Positions 11,020 to 23,420 of a stretch of 64,000 nt of DNA are shown piece by piece. Below the pieces are notes generated by a model, which saw nothing but the letters and a program-made list of their open reading frames with translations, searched no databases and was not told the DNA's origin. Within the stretch, counting starts at the first letter, position 1, and every line of letters begins with the position of its first letter. A program made the translations under genes and the position numbers. This DNA is from Neocallimastix lanati (nom. inval.) (Eukaryota > Neocallimastigomycota > Neocallimastigomycetes > Neocallimastigales > Neocallimastigaceae). The stretch covers positions 851,501 through 915,500 of the forward strand of contig JACVTC010000061.1 of assembly GCA_016946835.1 (NCBI GenBank), read 5' to 3'.

Positions 11020-13390
11020 AACTCTTCAAAACCCAGAGCGTCAATATCAAAAAAAAATTTTTGAACTTAGAGAAAATTTTATTTAATTTATAATAATAAT
11101 AAAATTACATGATTTTAAAAAAAAATAATAAAATACATGAAATAAAATATTATATATTATAAAATAATGAAAGTGCGTTAAAAGCAATAGCCTCTAACTT
11201 TTCCCATTCATCGATAATAACACCACTCCATTATTGCGAGTAATAATTTCAGTATTAGTGTTATCTAACGAATCTGTATTAGTTTTTTCACCGGAAGTGA
11301 AAAAATCCATGCCTTATCATTTTTCGACGTCGACGCTCTTGGCAACGGTAGATTCAATGGAATACCATTTCATCATCAATCTAAAAGATTGGCAAATTAA
11401 AGGTATTACGTTTGTTAGAAACTCCGCAATCCCCACAAAATACGAAAAAATCGACGAAGATGAACTTTGTTTAAAAATATTGTCAACTAATTGTCTTTGT
11501 TCCCCATCATTAACTTTAATTTTTTCATATATTGAACGCCCACCAAGAAGAGCACTCTATATATAATAATAAATATTATTATCATAATCCTTTTCTGAAT
11601 CTAAAGAAACGTCCAAGAATTTTTGTTCAATTATCATAGCAAACTTCAAAAAGAGATCATTTAGAAAAGGTAAAAATTTATTTCTATAATTTTCCAATTC
11701 TTTACAGGCAAAGATCCAGTGAGAAAACCTAGGTACATTAACACCACAACAAGGGCAGCATTTAAGGCAATCTTCTGAGACTATTTTTCTTTTAATGGAA
11801 ATACATGTCAAATTTAAAACCAGACTTAATTCGAGAAATCCAAAAGAATCCCAACTGATACTTAGGATATTGAAATGTTAAGTTTTTGATTTCTGAAATA
11901 AATCCAAAATCATTCTCCTTGTAAATAATTGCTTTTTTAGCTTTTGAAGGTTTGAAGACATCTCTTTCCCAATAAAACTTTTTTATTTCACTTGTTTTTT
12001 TACCATTTAATTTCTTATCCAAAGTCCTTGATTCTTTAGTCCATGAGTAATATGACATTAGTGGGAATATTATTAATGAGATAATTAATAATACATGATG
12101 AGTTTTTCCATTTTCTAAAGCATCGTAATTGAGATATAGCACAGACAGCTGAAAGAGGGGGTATTCTAAATTCCCGAGTAATATCATAGAGGACTAACAT
12201 AAGAATTACGAGATTTAAATCCATAACTTCAATTAAGTCCTCTATTAATAATTTTTTGAGCTTAAAAGCATCTACTCTTATTTGAACCAAAGAGAGGAGC
12301 ATAATATATAACAAGACTAAGAATAAACGAAATTAAAACATATTTCTTCAATGGGAAAGGAATAGATTTATTAATAAGAAATCGAATGTACGAATTTAAT
12401 TTGCCATTTAAATTACTTTTTAATTTGGATTGTATAGGTTTCAATAATAAAAATTCATCAAAAGGAATACCAAGATAAGTATAGTTGTCAGTTTTAGGTA
12501 ATTTGTTACTACCAATAAAGAAAGATGGATCTTCGTAATTTATTGGTTTACCAAAGTTAATCGGTTTTACAACAAGAGTAGCACACTTATTAATTCCAAA
12601 AGTCATTTCATTTTTAATAGCCCATTCATGAACCTTATTCAAAAATTTTTTAAGAGCATGTTTTAGATGGAGCAATTAAAACAATATAATCCGCAAAAAG
12701 TCCACCACAACAATATTGAGAATCTAAAAATACACCATACTTATCACAATTATCCAGTACATCATTAATGAACAAATTGAATAAAATAGGAGATAGAGGG
12801 CATCCTTGTCTAACAACACGATTAATCGAAAATTCTTCTGAGAGATTACCATTAAAAAAAGCACGAGCTTTAGAGGATAGATAAAGATTCTTTAAAAACA
12901 GATGACATTTACCTCTAATTCCTAAGTTATAAAATTTGGTCAAAATATTAAAGATAGGTACTAAATCATAGGCTTTTTTAAGACCGAGAAAAGCAAAATA
13001 AATAAAATTTCCTTGAAATTTTCTTCTTTGACATATTTCTCTAATTGAAATATATAAACTTATGCATTTTTCTTTATTTTTAAATCCAAATTGTTCAGGT
13101 CCAACAAATTTATGTTCAAAAGCATATTTAGCAATTCTATTAGTAACAATCTTTGAAATAATTTTTAAGCCAACATTAATAAGAGAAATACCAAGATAAT
13201 TATTGCAATCTGAAAGATCTCCTTTTTTTGGAATTGATATTATAGAAGGCTTTAAAAAATTCAATCGGAATACCATCGGGGCCAGGAGCTTTATTATTTT
13301 TCATATCAAGCACAGTGTTTTGAATTTCTTCCATAGTAATAGGATCATTAATATTCCAAAGTAAGATTATTATTAGAATTAGTTCCAAAT
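11020..13390 (-). pseudogene. LINE fragment: reverse transcriptase through 3' end
   Basis: On the minus strand the reading runs from a linker (NNKAPGPDGIPIEFFK, about 13300) into a non-LTR reverse transcriptase: IPKKGDLSDCNNYLGISLINV, then GLKKAYDLVP (usually F-DL-KAYD-V), VRQGCPLSPILFNLFINDVL and finally LFADYIVL. The catalytic FADD is changed to FADY, so the enzyme would be dead. Post-RT sequence follows (YTYLGIPFD, then SNKSRCF) and a zinc-knuckle-like end, CPCCGVNVPRFSHWIF, near 11740. At least four frame breaks separate these parts. The 3' part around 11160-11560 resembles the 3' parts of the LINE copies at 25 kb. Confidence 0.88.
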
Positions 13391-13520
13391 AAATTTACCC
13401 AAAATAGACCGGTATTAATTAATGTTTGAATTCTAGCCATTCTAGATTTGTTTGAACCAAGAAGGGTAGAATAATAAATTACTTTACTAATAACAAAGGA
13501 TTGAAGAACTTGGGATCAAA
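13391..13520 (-). pseudogene. LINE post-RT fragment of another copy
   Basis: Minus-strand reading gives KVIYYSTLLGSNKSRMARIQ, which matches the post-RT block (LVIYYAPLFGSNKSR) of the adjacent LINE near 12300. Because that block lies before the linker and RT of the neighbouring copy in transcription order, it must come from a different insertion abutting it. Confidence 0.65.
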
Positions 13521-13633
13521 ATGATAATGCAAAGAAAAAAATACTTATAGAGATTCGTATGATAATAATAATACACATAAATTTATGAAATTTTTAATTA
13601 TAATTAATGGTAAATGTTATTATATATATATAT

Positions 13634-13675
<42 letters not shown>

Positions 13676-13740
13676 CAGGGAATGTTATCATATATAATTA
13701 TAAATGTAATAGAGAATTTTAGAGGTATAAAGTCTTAAAT
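13634..13740 (-). mobile_element. 5'-truncated LINE 3' end (poly-A tail plus UTR)
   Basis: A T run of about 45 nt on the plus strand (a poly-A tail on the minus strand) is followed by AGACAGGGAA. The same arrangement, poly-T then AGACAGGGAA or AACAAGGAAC, marks the 3' ends of the LINE relics at 25440 and 22339. Here little else remains, so it is read as a severely 5'-truncated copy. Confidence 0.45.
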
Positions 13741-13921
13741 TGATTTTATTTATGAAAAGGACGTTTTTATTTTTATTTTTATTTTTTATGTTTTTTATTT
13801 CCTTTAATTTATTTATTATAATTTTTATTTAAAAAATATTTTTTATTAATTAAAAAATATTTTTATTCTTTAATTTATATATTTATTTTATTTTATATTC
13901 AAGAGAATTTTTCTTCTTTTT

Positions 13922-13968
<47 letters not shown>

Positions 13969-14000
13969 TTCTTTAATTTAATTATATTCAAGAGAATTTT

Positions 14001-14040
<40 letters not shown>

Positions 14041-14810
14041 CTATTATTTATTTATTTTTAAATTAAAAGAAAATATAATAATTAATAATGATTATATAAA
14101 GATCAAAACGAATATTTAAAAAAAAAAAAAAAAAAAAAAATACACTATTTAAAATTTAAATTTAAATTATATAATTTTTATATTTGTATTTTTATTGAAT
14201 AAAAAAACTTTTTTTTTTTTTTTTTATTTCTTAATTTCTTTATAATAATATTATTAACATTATATTCTATTTAATTATGTTTTAAATTTTTTTTTTTTTT
14301 TTAACTTTATATTTATGTTGTTTTAAAAACTTCTTTTAATTATAATAAACCATTTAAAAAATTGTTTTTTCTAAATTACATCTGAATAATTAAATTAATT
14401 AATAATGATTGAAATATATTATATGTATATATTTTTATTAAAATGGATAAAAATTTAATATATGATTGATTATTATAACGCATTTTTTAATTAAAAATAA
14501 TGATATATTTTTATAATTTTTTGTTGAATTGTATAATTTCGTTTAAGAAATAAAAAAAATATTAGTATTATCTAATAAAAAAAAATATTACAAAATATGT
14601 GGTAATTTTATGTGTTTCTGAAAATAAAATTAAATATATTTAATTGTTATATTATCATATATATTTAATTTTATTTTACTTTATTTAAAAATGATATTAG
14701 TTGTAAATTATAATAAATTATTAAATTTATTATAAAAAATAAAAAAGGATTAAGGTACATATATCTTTTAATAACAATTAGAAACACTTTGTTTTAAAAT
14801 AAAAAATAAA
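13741..14810. other. AT-rich spacer with TTTA and homopolymer runs
   Basis: It contains a TTTA array (about 13920-13970), long poly-T (about 13998-14040), poly-A (about 14118-14140) and no gene signal. A near-copy of AATTC/ATTCAAGAGAATTTTTCTT occurs at about 13900 and 13988. This is the 3' flank of the minus-strand gene that ends at 14811. Confidence 0.65.
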
Positions 14811-17651
14811 TTAATTTTTTATTTTAATGCATTCTACAACTTCATCTATTACTTCTTCTTTTTCTTCAATAATAGTTAGATTTTCTTCATTTTCTTCATC
14901 TCCATTTATAGTTTCTTCTTCTATTATTTCTTCTTCAATTATTTCTTCTTCTTCTATAACTTCTTCTACTTCTTCTATTATTTCTTCTTCACCTTCTTCA
15001 TCTGTATCCTCATCAAATTCAAATTGATTGAAATTTAATGGATTGTTTTCAATACAAGCCATGAGAGAAGAATTTTCATTCTCATTCAAATATGTATTTT
15101 GATTATTAACATCTTCTTCTTCATTATTAACAGTTTCAGCTTCATCCTTATCTTCCATATGACTTAAATTAAATGTAACTCTCTTACAACACTTTCTAAC
15201 AGCTATTTCAGATAAATTTTGATTATTATATGTTTCGACAGAATCAATCTCACTGCTTTCATCTTCTTCCATTCCATAGCTATTACTATTACTATTTGTT
15301 TCACAACTATCTTCATCACTTAATAGTTTACGATGAATTCTTCTTAATTCACCACTTATTCCACCATCTTCAGAATCAGATTCAAAATCTTGACTCATAC
15401 TCATATTATCTAATATACTTTCTTCATCTGATGATGAGCATTCCTTACTTTCTAACCAAAGTGCAAATACTTTAGCTAATTCTCTTATATCTTTTCTTAA
15501 TCTTAAGTAATATATTTCATGATTAGAATCAGAAGCATTACTTGACGATCTCTTTCTACGAAGAATGGAGCCCGAAGCAGTTCTAGCATGACCACTACGA
15601 CCACCATTTTTACTTTTGCTTTTAGTAACACTTTCTAATGATTCTTCATGATTATGATTATTTTGTGAAACTTTAATTTCTGTTTTGGTTTTAGTATTAA
15701 CATTTTCAATTCCTTCACTCTTAGAATAGATATTAGCATTATCTTCTAGAGAGCATGGAATTGCATTCGTTGCGTAATGACCATCAATCATATGACCAAA
15801 GCTTCTACAATCACCTTCAGTAAAGGAATTTGATCTTTTGAGTACTTTTGTGGAAGTATCTTTTTGTAACTTTGGCAGAACACAATAAATAGATGGAGTC
15901 ATGGGACATGAACGATGACTTGAATCTTCTGAATCAGGTAAAAGACGATACCACTTAATAATAATATTTGGATCAATTAATTCAGCTTTATAAATAGCCA
16001 TTAAAATTCTAAGATGTTGTTGAAGACGAAGTGAACTTTCTATACAAATATTTTCCAATGCAACGAGTAAATTCATTTGATCTTCTTCTGTATCAGTATA
16101 ATTCAAGATTAATGCACGATAACGAATAAATATTTCATCGATTGCCTCTGTATTTATTAATTGATTCTTTGTTTCTAAATAATTAATAAGAGCTTCTAAT
16201 ATTATACTAATACATGTATATGAATTTATATTATTTTTATCTAATTTTACATCTAAATCCATTAAAATCGATGATGAACATAACTCAGACACAATAGATT
16301 GATATAAGCAATTATATGCTTCTTGACGCATAGCACTTACTGGATTTTGTTCAACTTTATTAGCTAATTCCAATTCTTCTTCTTCTTCTTCATCTTTAGT
16401 ATCATCTTGATGACGCCCAAAATTGTAATAAATAGAATTCTTTGGAATTTCATTGATTGTTTTACTATCAATAGCATCTATATCCGAATCTATACTGGAA
16501 TTTGAATCCGAATCCGAATCTGATTCCAATTCCGATTCCGGCTCTGATTCCGATTCTGATTCCGATTCTGATTCCCATTCACTAGCTGAACTAGAATCAG
16601 TACAAGATTCAGCATCAGAATCTTTAGCAAAAACGAAATTTCCATTTTCATTTTCACTAAAATATATTTCTATATCTTCTTCACTTTTAGTATTATCATT
16701 ATCACCATCATTATTTGATTCTTTATTTGATGGTTCAGGGTCATCAAAAGTGAAGGTATTAAAATTTTGAAGGGAAAAAGATGGTAGTGAAAGACAGGAA
16801 GAAGATGATAATGAAGAAGCCTTTTTAAGTTTCTTTTGAAGCTTATGTATCTTTTTCTTTAATAATCTTTCCTTATCTTCATATTGCATTATTTCTTGAT
16901 CCTTCATATCTATTTCAAATTCTAATTTCTCTATACGTTCATTATGGCATTTTTCAACAACATATCTTGATTCGCGTTCACGTTGAAGTTCATTTTGGAT
17001 AGCTTTATTAGTTTCTTTTAATATATCACGTTTTTGTTTCATTGCTTTATAACTAGTTTCGACATTCCTATTTATAATACGACAAGCGTTCAGTTGTACC
17101 ATTAATTGTTCACTTTGATTTATGAACTGAGCTTTTTCACGCTTTAATTCTTCTAATTGATATTTCATTGTTCTTATTTCATAAATTCTATATAAAAGAT
17201 ATACTAAAGTTTCAAATGGATTTAGTATAATACATAATATTTTGTCGAGAACAAAAGCTGTAAATACAAATATACATTTAAAAGTTATAGACATAAAAGA
17301 AACTATTGATGCCACTTCAAAAGCATTATTCTTCGAATATTTTGAAGTTCCCATGATATATGCTGAGGCTGTCTTATTGTTATTATTATTATTATTACTA
17401 TTATTATTTATTCTAGTAGTTGTAGTGGTTGTCTTCTTACTTGATGAAGAAGACACTGACATATATACTGATTGATTATTACCATTATTGTATTTTCTAT
17501 ATAATGTTTGAATTGGAGGAGATGATATATATGATGTAGTAGTTGTGGTTGTTGAATTAGGTGATTTTACAGTAGATTTTTCTTGCGAATATTTTCCCAT
17601 AGATATTACTTGAGAAAATACCACAGGTACTGAAATTGTTTGTGATTGCAT
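14811..17651 (-). CDS. Membrane-anchored coiled-coil protein, candidate W2/eIF5C domain and PP1 motif
   Basis: Start chosen at ATG 17651 (946 aa); the frame opens further upstream only with a non-ATG codon. Order of parts: Ser/Thr/Asn-rich head (1-110), two hydrophobic segments (about 112-134 and 138-157), charged coiled coil (about 160-280), Ser/Glu/Asp-rich stretch (about 340-395), helical region (about 433-573), basic Ser-rich linker, then acidic tail. The helical region resembles a W2 (eIF5C) domain: DQMNLLVALENICI, LRILMAIYKAELIDPNIIIKWY, and after an insert of about 140 residues KVFALWLESKECSSSDEE, like the aromatic-acidic boxes of eIF2B-epsilon and eIF5. CKRVTFNL at about 822-829 fits the RVxF PP1-docking motif. 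The gene looks intact. The W2 call is tentative; the anchored, acidic, coiled-coil nature is seen directly. Confidence 0.85.
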   Translation of the reverse strand: MQSQTISVPVVFSQVISMGKYSQEKSTVKSPNSTTTTTTSYISSPPIQTLYRKYNNGNNQSVYMSVSSSSSKKTTTTTTRINNNSNNNNNNNKTASAYIMGTSKYSKNNAFEVASIVSFMSITFKCIFVFTAFVLDKILCIILNPFETLVYLLYRIYEIRTMKYQLEELKREKAQFINQSEQLMVQLNACRIINRNVETSYKAMKQKRDILKETNKAIQNELQRERESRYVVEKCHNERIEKLEFEIDMKDQEIMQYEDKERLLKKKIHKLQKKLKKASSLSSSSCLSLPSFSLQNFNTFTFDDPEPSNKESNNDGDNDNTKSEEDIEIYFSENENGNFVFAKDSDAESCTDSSSASEWESESESESESEPESELESDSDSDSNSSIDSDIDAIDSKTINEIPKNSIYYNFGRHQDDTKDEEEEEELELANKVEQNPVSAMRQEAYNCLYQSIVSELCSSSILMDLDVKLDKNNINSYTCISIILEALINYLETKNQLINTEAIDEIFIRYRALILNYTDTEEDQMNLLVALENICIESSLRLQQHLRILMAIYKAELIDPNIIIKWYRLLPDSEDSSHRSCPMTPSIYCVLPKLQKDTSTKVLKRSNSFTEGDCRSFGHMIDGHYATNAIPCSLEDNANIYSKSEGIENVNTKTKTEIKVSQNNHNHEESLESVTKSKSKNGGRSGHARTASGSILRRKRSSSNASDSNHEIYYLRLRKDIRELAKVFALWLESKECSSSDEESILDNMSMSQDFESDSEDGGISGELRRIHRKLLSDEDSCETNSNSNSYGMEEDESSEIDSVETYNNQNLSEIAVRKCCKRVTFNLSHMEDKDEAETVNNEEEDVNNQNTYLNENENSSLMACIENNPLNFNQFEFDEDTDEEGEEEIIEEVEEVIEEEEIIEEEIIEEETINGDEENEENLTIIEEKEEVIDEVVECIKIKN

Positions 17652-19269
17652 TCTAATATCTATATTGATTATAAAAAGTAAAAAAAAAAACGAATAGTAC
17701 AAAAATTTATATCGAGATTTTATTACTTTTAATTTTTTAACAAAACTTTTACAAATTATATTTACTAAGAATATGAATAATAAAAATTATATTTATTGTT
17801 ATATATATTAAATAATTCTTTTAATTTATTCTTTGTAAATATGATTATAAAAAAGATGTTGAAAAAAAATATTTTTGAAGTATTTATTTATAAATTTTTT
17901 TCTTATTATTATAAATATATACAAATACTATTTTAATGTTCTTAGTTTTAATGTGTTTACTTCAATAATTTTTTTTTACTTCAATTTTGTTTTATTATCC
18001 CTTGATAAGTATATTTCTGGTTATTATTTTTATTATTTCTTTTGAAAAATATTCAATTCTTATTTAATTATTGTATTTCTTTTAAAAAAAATGATAGTAA
18101 ATAAACTTTATTTTTTTTCTAAATTATATATATTTATAAAATAATTATCTTAAATTAAATTAAAATTAAGTTTAATAAAAAAGATTGATAATTTTTCTCT
18201 TTTTTACAATCGAAATATATAATATTTATATATATTTTAAAAAAGAAAGAATATTAATCTTTTTTACAAACTAATTACAACTTTTTAATATTTTACTTTC
18301 TTTGTTTGTGTTTTCAATTTTTTTTTTTTTAATTATTCTTCTAATTATAATATTATTTTAATAAACCATAAAAGTCTGGTGTAAATTATTAAAATCACAA
18401 CAATTGAACTTTAAAAACATTTTAATCTTAATAAAATTTGGTTTTTAAAACAATTTCGTTATATAATTTAGCTTTTATTAATGTTTATTATACTTTGTTT
18501 TTTTTTTTTTTTAATAATAATTATTAATATATTATTAATTGCTTTCTATTTAATTATTATATTATTTATAAAATGGTATTTATTTTCTTTTATAATATTG
18601 AATATGTATTGTTAATTTATAAAATTTAACTTTTAATATTATTTTTATTGTATTATTAATTAAAAAATTATTAATATAATTTATATTTTTTTTTTATTAT
18701 TAATACTATTTATTTAATATTTTAAATATTTTAAATTGGTCGATTATAATTAATTTTTGTTTATTTTTTTTATTTTTAAATTTTGTTTTATTTAAAATAA
18801 TATCCTTTATTAATATTAAATTTATATTACTATTTTTTTGCTGTTTTTTTTTTTTTTTATTTATTAAATGTTTTTTTAAATTGTTTTATTTTTTTTCTTC
18901 TCAATTTTTATTTTTTAATTATTTTACTTTTTTTTGAAAGTTCTCAAAAAAAAATTTTTTTTTTTGAAAATAAGAAATAAAAAAAATTGTTTTAAAATTT
19001 ATAATAAAAAGAAAAACTTTAGTATTTATATGAAAAGTTTAAATTATGAAAAAATAGAAAGGTAAATAAATATAGAATAAATAAAATATTCTTTTTTTTA
19101 CGTTGTTATATTTTGTTTATTAATTAAAATATATATTACTATTCAATATATATATATATTAAATTTTTAATAATTAGACTAATTAATATGCTTTTTTAAT
19201 ATAATATAATTTAAAGTTATTTCTTTAATATTATGAATAATTTTAATTAATTTTATTATTTATAATTTA

Positions 19270-19548
19270 TTTATCCATTTATATATATTTATTATTTATT
19301 TATTTATTTATTTATTATTTATTTATTATTTATTTATTATTTATTTATTTATTATTCATTATTCATTTATTATTTATTTATTATTTATTATTTATTATTC
19401 AATTATTTATTATTTATTATTTATTTATTATTTATTTATTATTTACTATTTATTTATTATTATTATTTTATTTTTTATTTATTATTTACTATTTATTTAT
19501 TATTTATTTATTATTTATTATTTATTATTCAATTATTTATTATTTAGT
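19270..19548. repeat. Imperfect (TTAT/TTATTTA) microsatellite
   Basis: A continuous array of TTATTTATTA-type units carries scattered interruptions such as ATTCAATTATT. The same composition recurs at 20381-20835 and 35640-36070, so this is a genome-wide simple repeat type. Confidence 0.95.
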
Positions 19549-20380
19549 AAAATGGTTCAAAGGAATAAAAAAGGACATCTATTATTAATAACAAAAAAAT
19601 ATTTAGAAATAACTTTTAAAAATTTTAATCATTAATAATTATTCATATCAATTGTTTATTAATAATATTCATTATTTTTTTATTAAATATATTTATATAT
19701 ATTTATATTATATTTAATATTAAATCCATCCTGTTATATATTAATATATATTATTACCTTAATTTTATATTATAATATATTTATAATATAAATTATAATT
19801 ACACTGTAACATATTCAAATTTTTTAATATTTTTTTAATATAATTAATAGCGTTTAGTCATCAATTCACTTAACTATTTTTAATATATTATATATATTAA
19901 TATAAATGATCTATTCAATATATAATTATATTTTAAAAAAATAAATATATAACTTTTTATTATTATTTAAAATTTATTTATAATATATTTAATAATAAAT
20001 TAAAACATACTTAATAATTAAAGGAGATATATATTTAATATAATATTTTTCAATTTAAATGTTTTGTAACCTATCTTATTAATTAATTTCAACAATAATA
20101 AAGTGAATCAAATGTAAACAAAATTGTATTAATAATGTACATTATAATATGTACAAATTCAACTTTAAAAAACATATTTAATTAGGTGAAGAATATATTA
20201 AAATAATATAATGTAAATAAATTTCAAAAAAGAACTGAAAATGATAATTACGTAAATAATATTTATATATTTTATTAATTATTATTAATATTTCGATGTT
20301 TATTCCGTTTAGATATAAATTAAGGGATTAAATGTTTAATTAAAAATATATTAAAATAAATAAAATTTTAATTAATTACT

Positions 20381-20835
20381 ATTTATTATTTATTATTTAT
20401 TTATTACTTATCATATATTATATATTATATATCATATATTATTTATTATTAATCTTATTATTTATTATTTATTATTTATTATTTATTATTTATTATTTAT
20501 TATTCAATTATTTATTATTTATTATTTATTATTCATTATTTATTATTTATTATTCATTATTTATTATTCATTATTTATTATTTATTATTTATTATTTATT
20601 ATTTATTATTTATTATTTATTATTCAATTATTTATTATTTATTATTTATTATTTATTATTTATTATTTATTATTTATTATTTATTATTTATTATTTATTA
20701 TTTATTATTTATTATTTATTATTTATTATTTATTATTTATTATTCATTATTTATTATTTATTATTTATTATTTATTATTTATTATTTATTATTTATTATT
20801 CAATTATTTATTATTTATTATTTATTATTTATTTA
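20381..20835. repeat. (TTATTTA)n microsatellite
   Basis: Mostly perfect 7-bp TTATTTA units with occasional TTATTCA and TTATTCAATTA variants. The variants recur, which suggests local block duplication within the array. Confidence 0.95.
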
Positions 20836-21025
20836 TTATTCAAAACATTTTAGCACTAAAATTTATAATTGTTCATTAATATTAAAAATTCAAATAGAAA
20901 TAAAAAATTTTATATTCATTTGTAAAGCCAAAAGAAATTTATTATACAATAATAGTTAAGTTTTGATAAATAAAGTGAATTTAAATATGTATATCCATTT
21001 TTTAAAAGAAAGAGTCACTTTGAGG

Positions 21026-21150
21026 GAGTGGTTAACGTGGTAGCCTGTTAAACCATTTCCCTGTAGGTGACAAAAAAAATTTTTTTATTAATAGTATTTC
21101 CAGTTTTTATCCTTGTTAGTACTAGGGACTAACAGGTACGAAGTTTTTTT
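21026..21150. other. Two-hairpin GC island, possible LTR or tRNA-like relic
   Basis: The first part can fold from GTCAC to GTGAC (about 21015-21072) with inner AGGGA/TCCCT and TGGTT/AACCA pairings. The second contains CCTTGTTAGT and ACTAACAGG as a hairpin around ACTAGGG. The second part resembles CCTGGTGGTTAGTATTCGGG and following bases in the copia LTR near 39218. TGGTTAACGTGG resembles a tRNA A box, but no B box follows. Most likely an old LTR or SINE-like relic. Confidence 0.35.
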
Positions 21151-21956
21151 TTTTCCCTTTATTTTCCCTTTATTAATTGAAATTTTTTAGTTATAAAATT
21201 TTCATGTTTCATTTCTATTTCATGATTTTTCAATTATAAGTTATTAATTATTTATTTTTCTAATAAAAATATGTTAAGAATAAAATACGAATATGTATAT
21301 TTTTTATAATAAAATACGAATTTATTTATGATATTCTATAGTCTATTCAATTTTGTCATATTATGAATTATTTATGTAATTATATAATGTTTTAGTAATA
21401 AAATATTATTTAGAAATGTTTAAAAATATTTCGTTATATAATCCATTTTTAGATATTTACATGTAATAATAATAATTATATCTTTTTTTTTTTTTTTTTT
21501 TTTTTTTGATAAATTAATTTTTCTTTTTAATTAATTATTAATTATAGGTCATTCACTTTTTTTTTTAATATTAAATATTCTTTTTTTTTTGTATATCTTA
21601 GTAATTTAATATTTAATTGGCAGATCAATATTATTTATTTATCTATTAGTTATATATTAATAATATTTTAATTATTATTATTATTATTAGAATATGTGAA
21701 ATATATGAAAAATACGCTTCAAATGTAATGTAATAAATCGTAATATAAATAATATATAAGCCACAATCCATTAATATAAAAGCATATAATTTTGAATAAT
21801 TAAATTCTTTATCATTAATTATAATAATAAAATTGGCATAATTATAAACCATAAATTCTTGAATCTTAACAACTATCATCACAATTAATATATGATTTAT
21901 ATTTTTATTTTAACATTTTTATTATTTATTTGTTTATTTATATATATTTATTATAA
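21151..21956. other. AT-rich spacer
   Basis: No gene is supported. The 78-codon minus-strand frame ending at 21882 is Ile/Tyr/Phe-rich and looks like translated A/T sequence. A poly-T run lies at about 21485-21507. Confidence 0.6.
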
Positions 21957-22338
21957 AGTGTTGTATTTCGAAAAGTAGCTTTTCTGAAACTGTAGCGTTT
22001 CTTAATTTTAATAAATAAATTAATAAATAAATAATTTATTAATTTTATTAAATAATGTCAAAAGATTTTTTTTTATTTTAATATTTATATATTAAAAAAA
22101 TAAATGTATATTCTGAATTCCGCCAAGTGGCGCATTAAGAAAGGTTCCACTCGACATTAATAAAGAACAAAAAATATTTTTATATATTTTTCCTTCAATT
22201 TATAATGTACTTTTTTATTTATTTAAAATAAATATAATTAATGATATTTATTGATAGCTTTTTAGTTATATAAATATATTAAGCATAATTCTCTAATATA
22301 TATATATATATTTTATATATAATAATTATTTAATTTTT

Positions 22339-22968
22339 TTTTTTTTTTTTTTTTTTTAACAAGGAACCGAATATACTTCCATTGTTTTATTTATTAATCA
22401 TTAAAATATTCATATATTATATGAATATTTAAGTGTAAAAATACATTATAAATATATTAAAATAAATAGAAATATATAAAAAAAAAAGTATCAAACAAAA
22501 AAATATTAAGATTAAAATTTAATAAAAGATAATGTCAATGTAATACAAGGAAAATAAAGAAAAAATTTAAAAGTTATTATGGTATTATAATATGAATAAA
22601 TCTCATTTCTATCAAAAATATTTAATAAAATAAAACAAAATAAGTAACAACAACTGTAAAGTAGATAGTGTAGAGACCACTAAACTCTCCCTCGAACCAA
22701 GAAAAATATTATAAGGAGATTTAATTACTGTATATCCGTTGTGTAAAGAACTATTATTACTATTTAGATAAGATGTACTAAGAGGATTAGTAATAAAGGT
22801 TCTTCTTTGTCATATCGGTTCAATGTTAACTTTCTTGATTGTGAAGGATTTTTTTTAGTATACCAATCAAAGAGTAATTCAAGAGAGCTATTAACAACTG
22901 GTATAGGGCTGATAAGGTAATCCGCATGGCTAATTACATATGGAACATTAGACCTAGAACTCTTAATT

Positions 22969-23003
<35 letters not shown>

Positions 23004-23420
23004 TTATTTCTTGTGTAGAACTCTTTAAAAAAAGTTCTTTTAAATATCTTTGTTCCCCAGTAATTAATTGTACCTCATCTAAAACTAAAGGTCCACCAAG
23101 AAAGAATATAAAAATATATTTATTAATTCGATTTTCACAATCTAAAATAAATGAGTAGGAAAAGACTTAAGGTAAATTTCTTATCTTACTTCCAAAAAAA
23201 ATAAAAAAGGTTATTGATGTAATCTATTGATTTCAATCTAGTATTTGAAAATGTGGAACATTCAGATATCCAATAGATAAATGATTGATCACCTTTACCA
23301 CAACATGGACAACATTTGGGACAATTTTCTGTTAACTATACCACTACTAAAGGTAATAGTGGTATTGTATTTATATGAACATAGTAATATTTTAAATAGT
23401 AATGTGAAATAAAAAGTAAA
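22339..23420 (-). pseudogene. LINE 3' fragment
   Basis: Poly-T (about 22337-22357) followed by AACAAGGAACCGAATATACTTCC marks a minus-strand LINE 3' end. Further right, ACCACTAAACTCTCCC (about 22676) matches 25697 in another copy. Minus-strand reading near 23280-23340 gives a knuckle CCPCCGKGDQSFIYW, like the C-terminal knuckle of the other copies. An internal T tract (about 22971-23000) and A tract (about 23450-23474) have expanded. No RT remains, so it is a 5'-truncated relic. Confidence 0.7.

Larger units (their letters stand above)
17652..21025. other. Long AT-rich spacer, no gene seen
   Basis: More than 3 kb upstream of the coiled-coil gene has no domain-bearing frame, tRNA boxes or snoRNA boxes that I can find. 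It contains two large TTATTTAT arrays, listed separately. One TTAGTAAAATGGTTCAAAGGAATAAAAAAGG-type patch near 19545-19580 is slightly less A/T-rich but unidentified. Confidence 0.65.

Noticed and set aside
11234-11566. Plus-strand 110-codon frame
   Set aside because: Lies opposite the 3' coding block of a minus-strand LINE that recurs in other LINE copies; no domain.
16453-16770. Plus-strand Ser/Glu-repeat frame
   Set aside because: Reverse complement of the Ser/Glu dipeptide repeat of the coiled-coil gene.
14827-17475. Several plus-strand Ser-rich or Tyr/Leu-rich frames
   Set aside because: Antisense shadows of the acidic, Ser/Glu-rich minus-strand gene.
21026-21072. tRNA-Asn-like sequence (A box, CTGTTAA loop)
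   Set aside because: No B box or T-arm follows and the acceptor ends form a different long hairpin.
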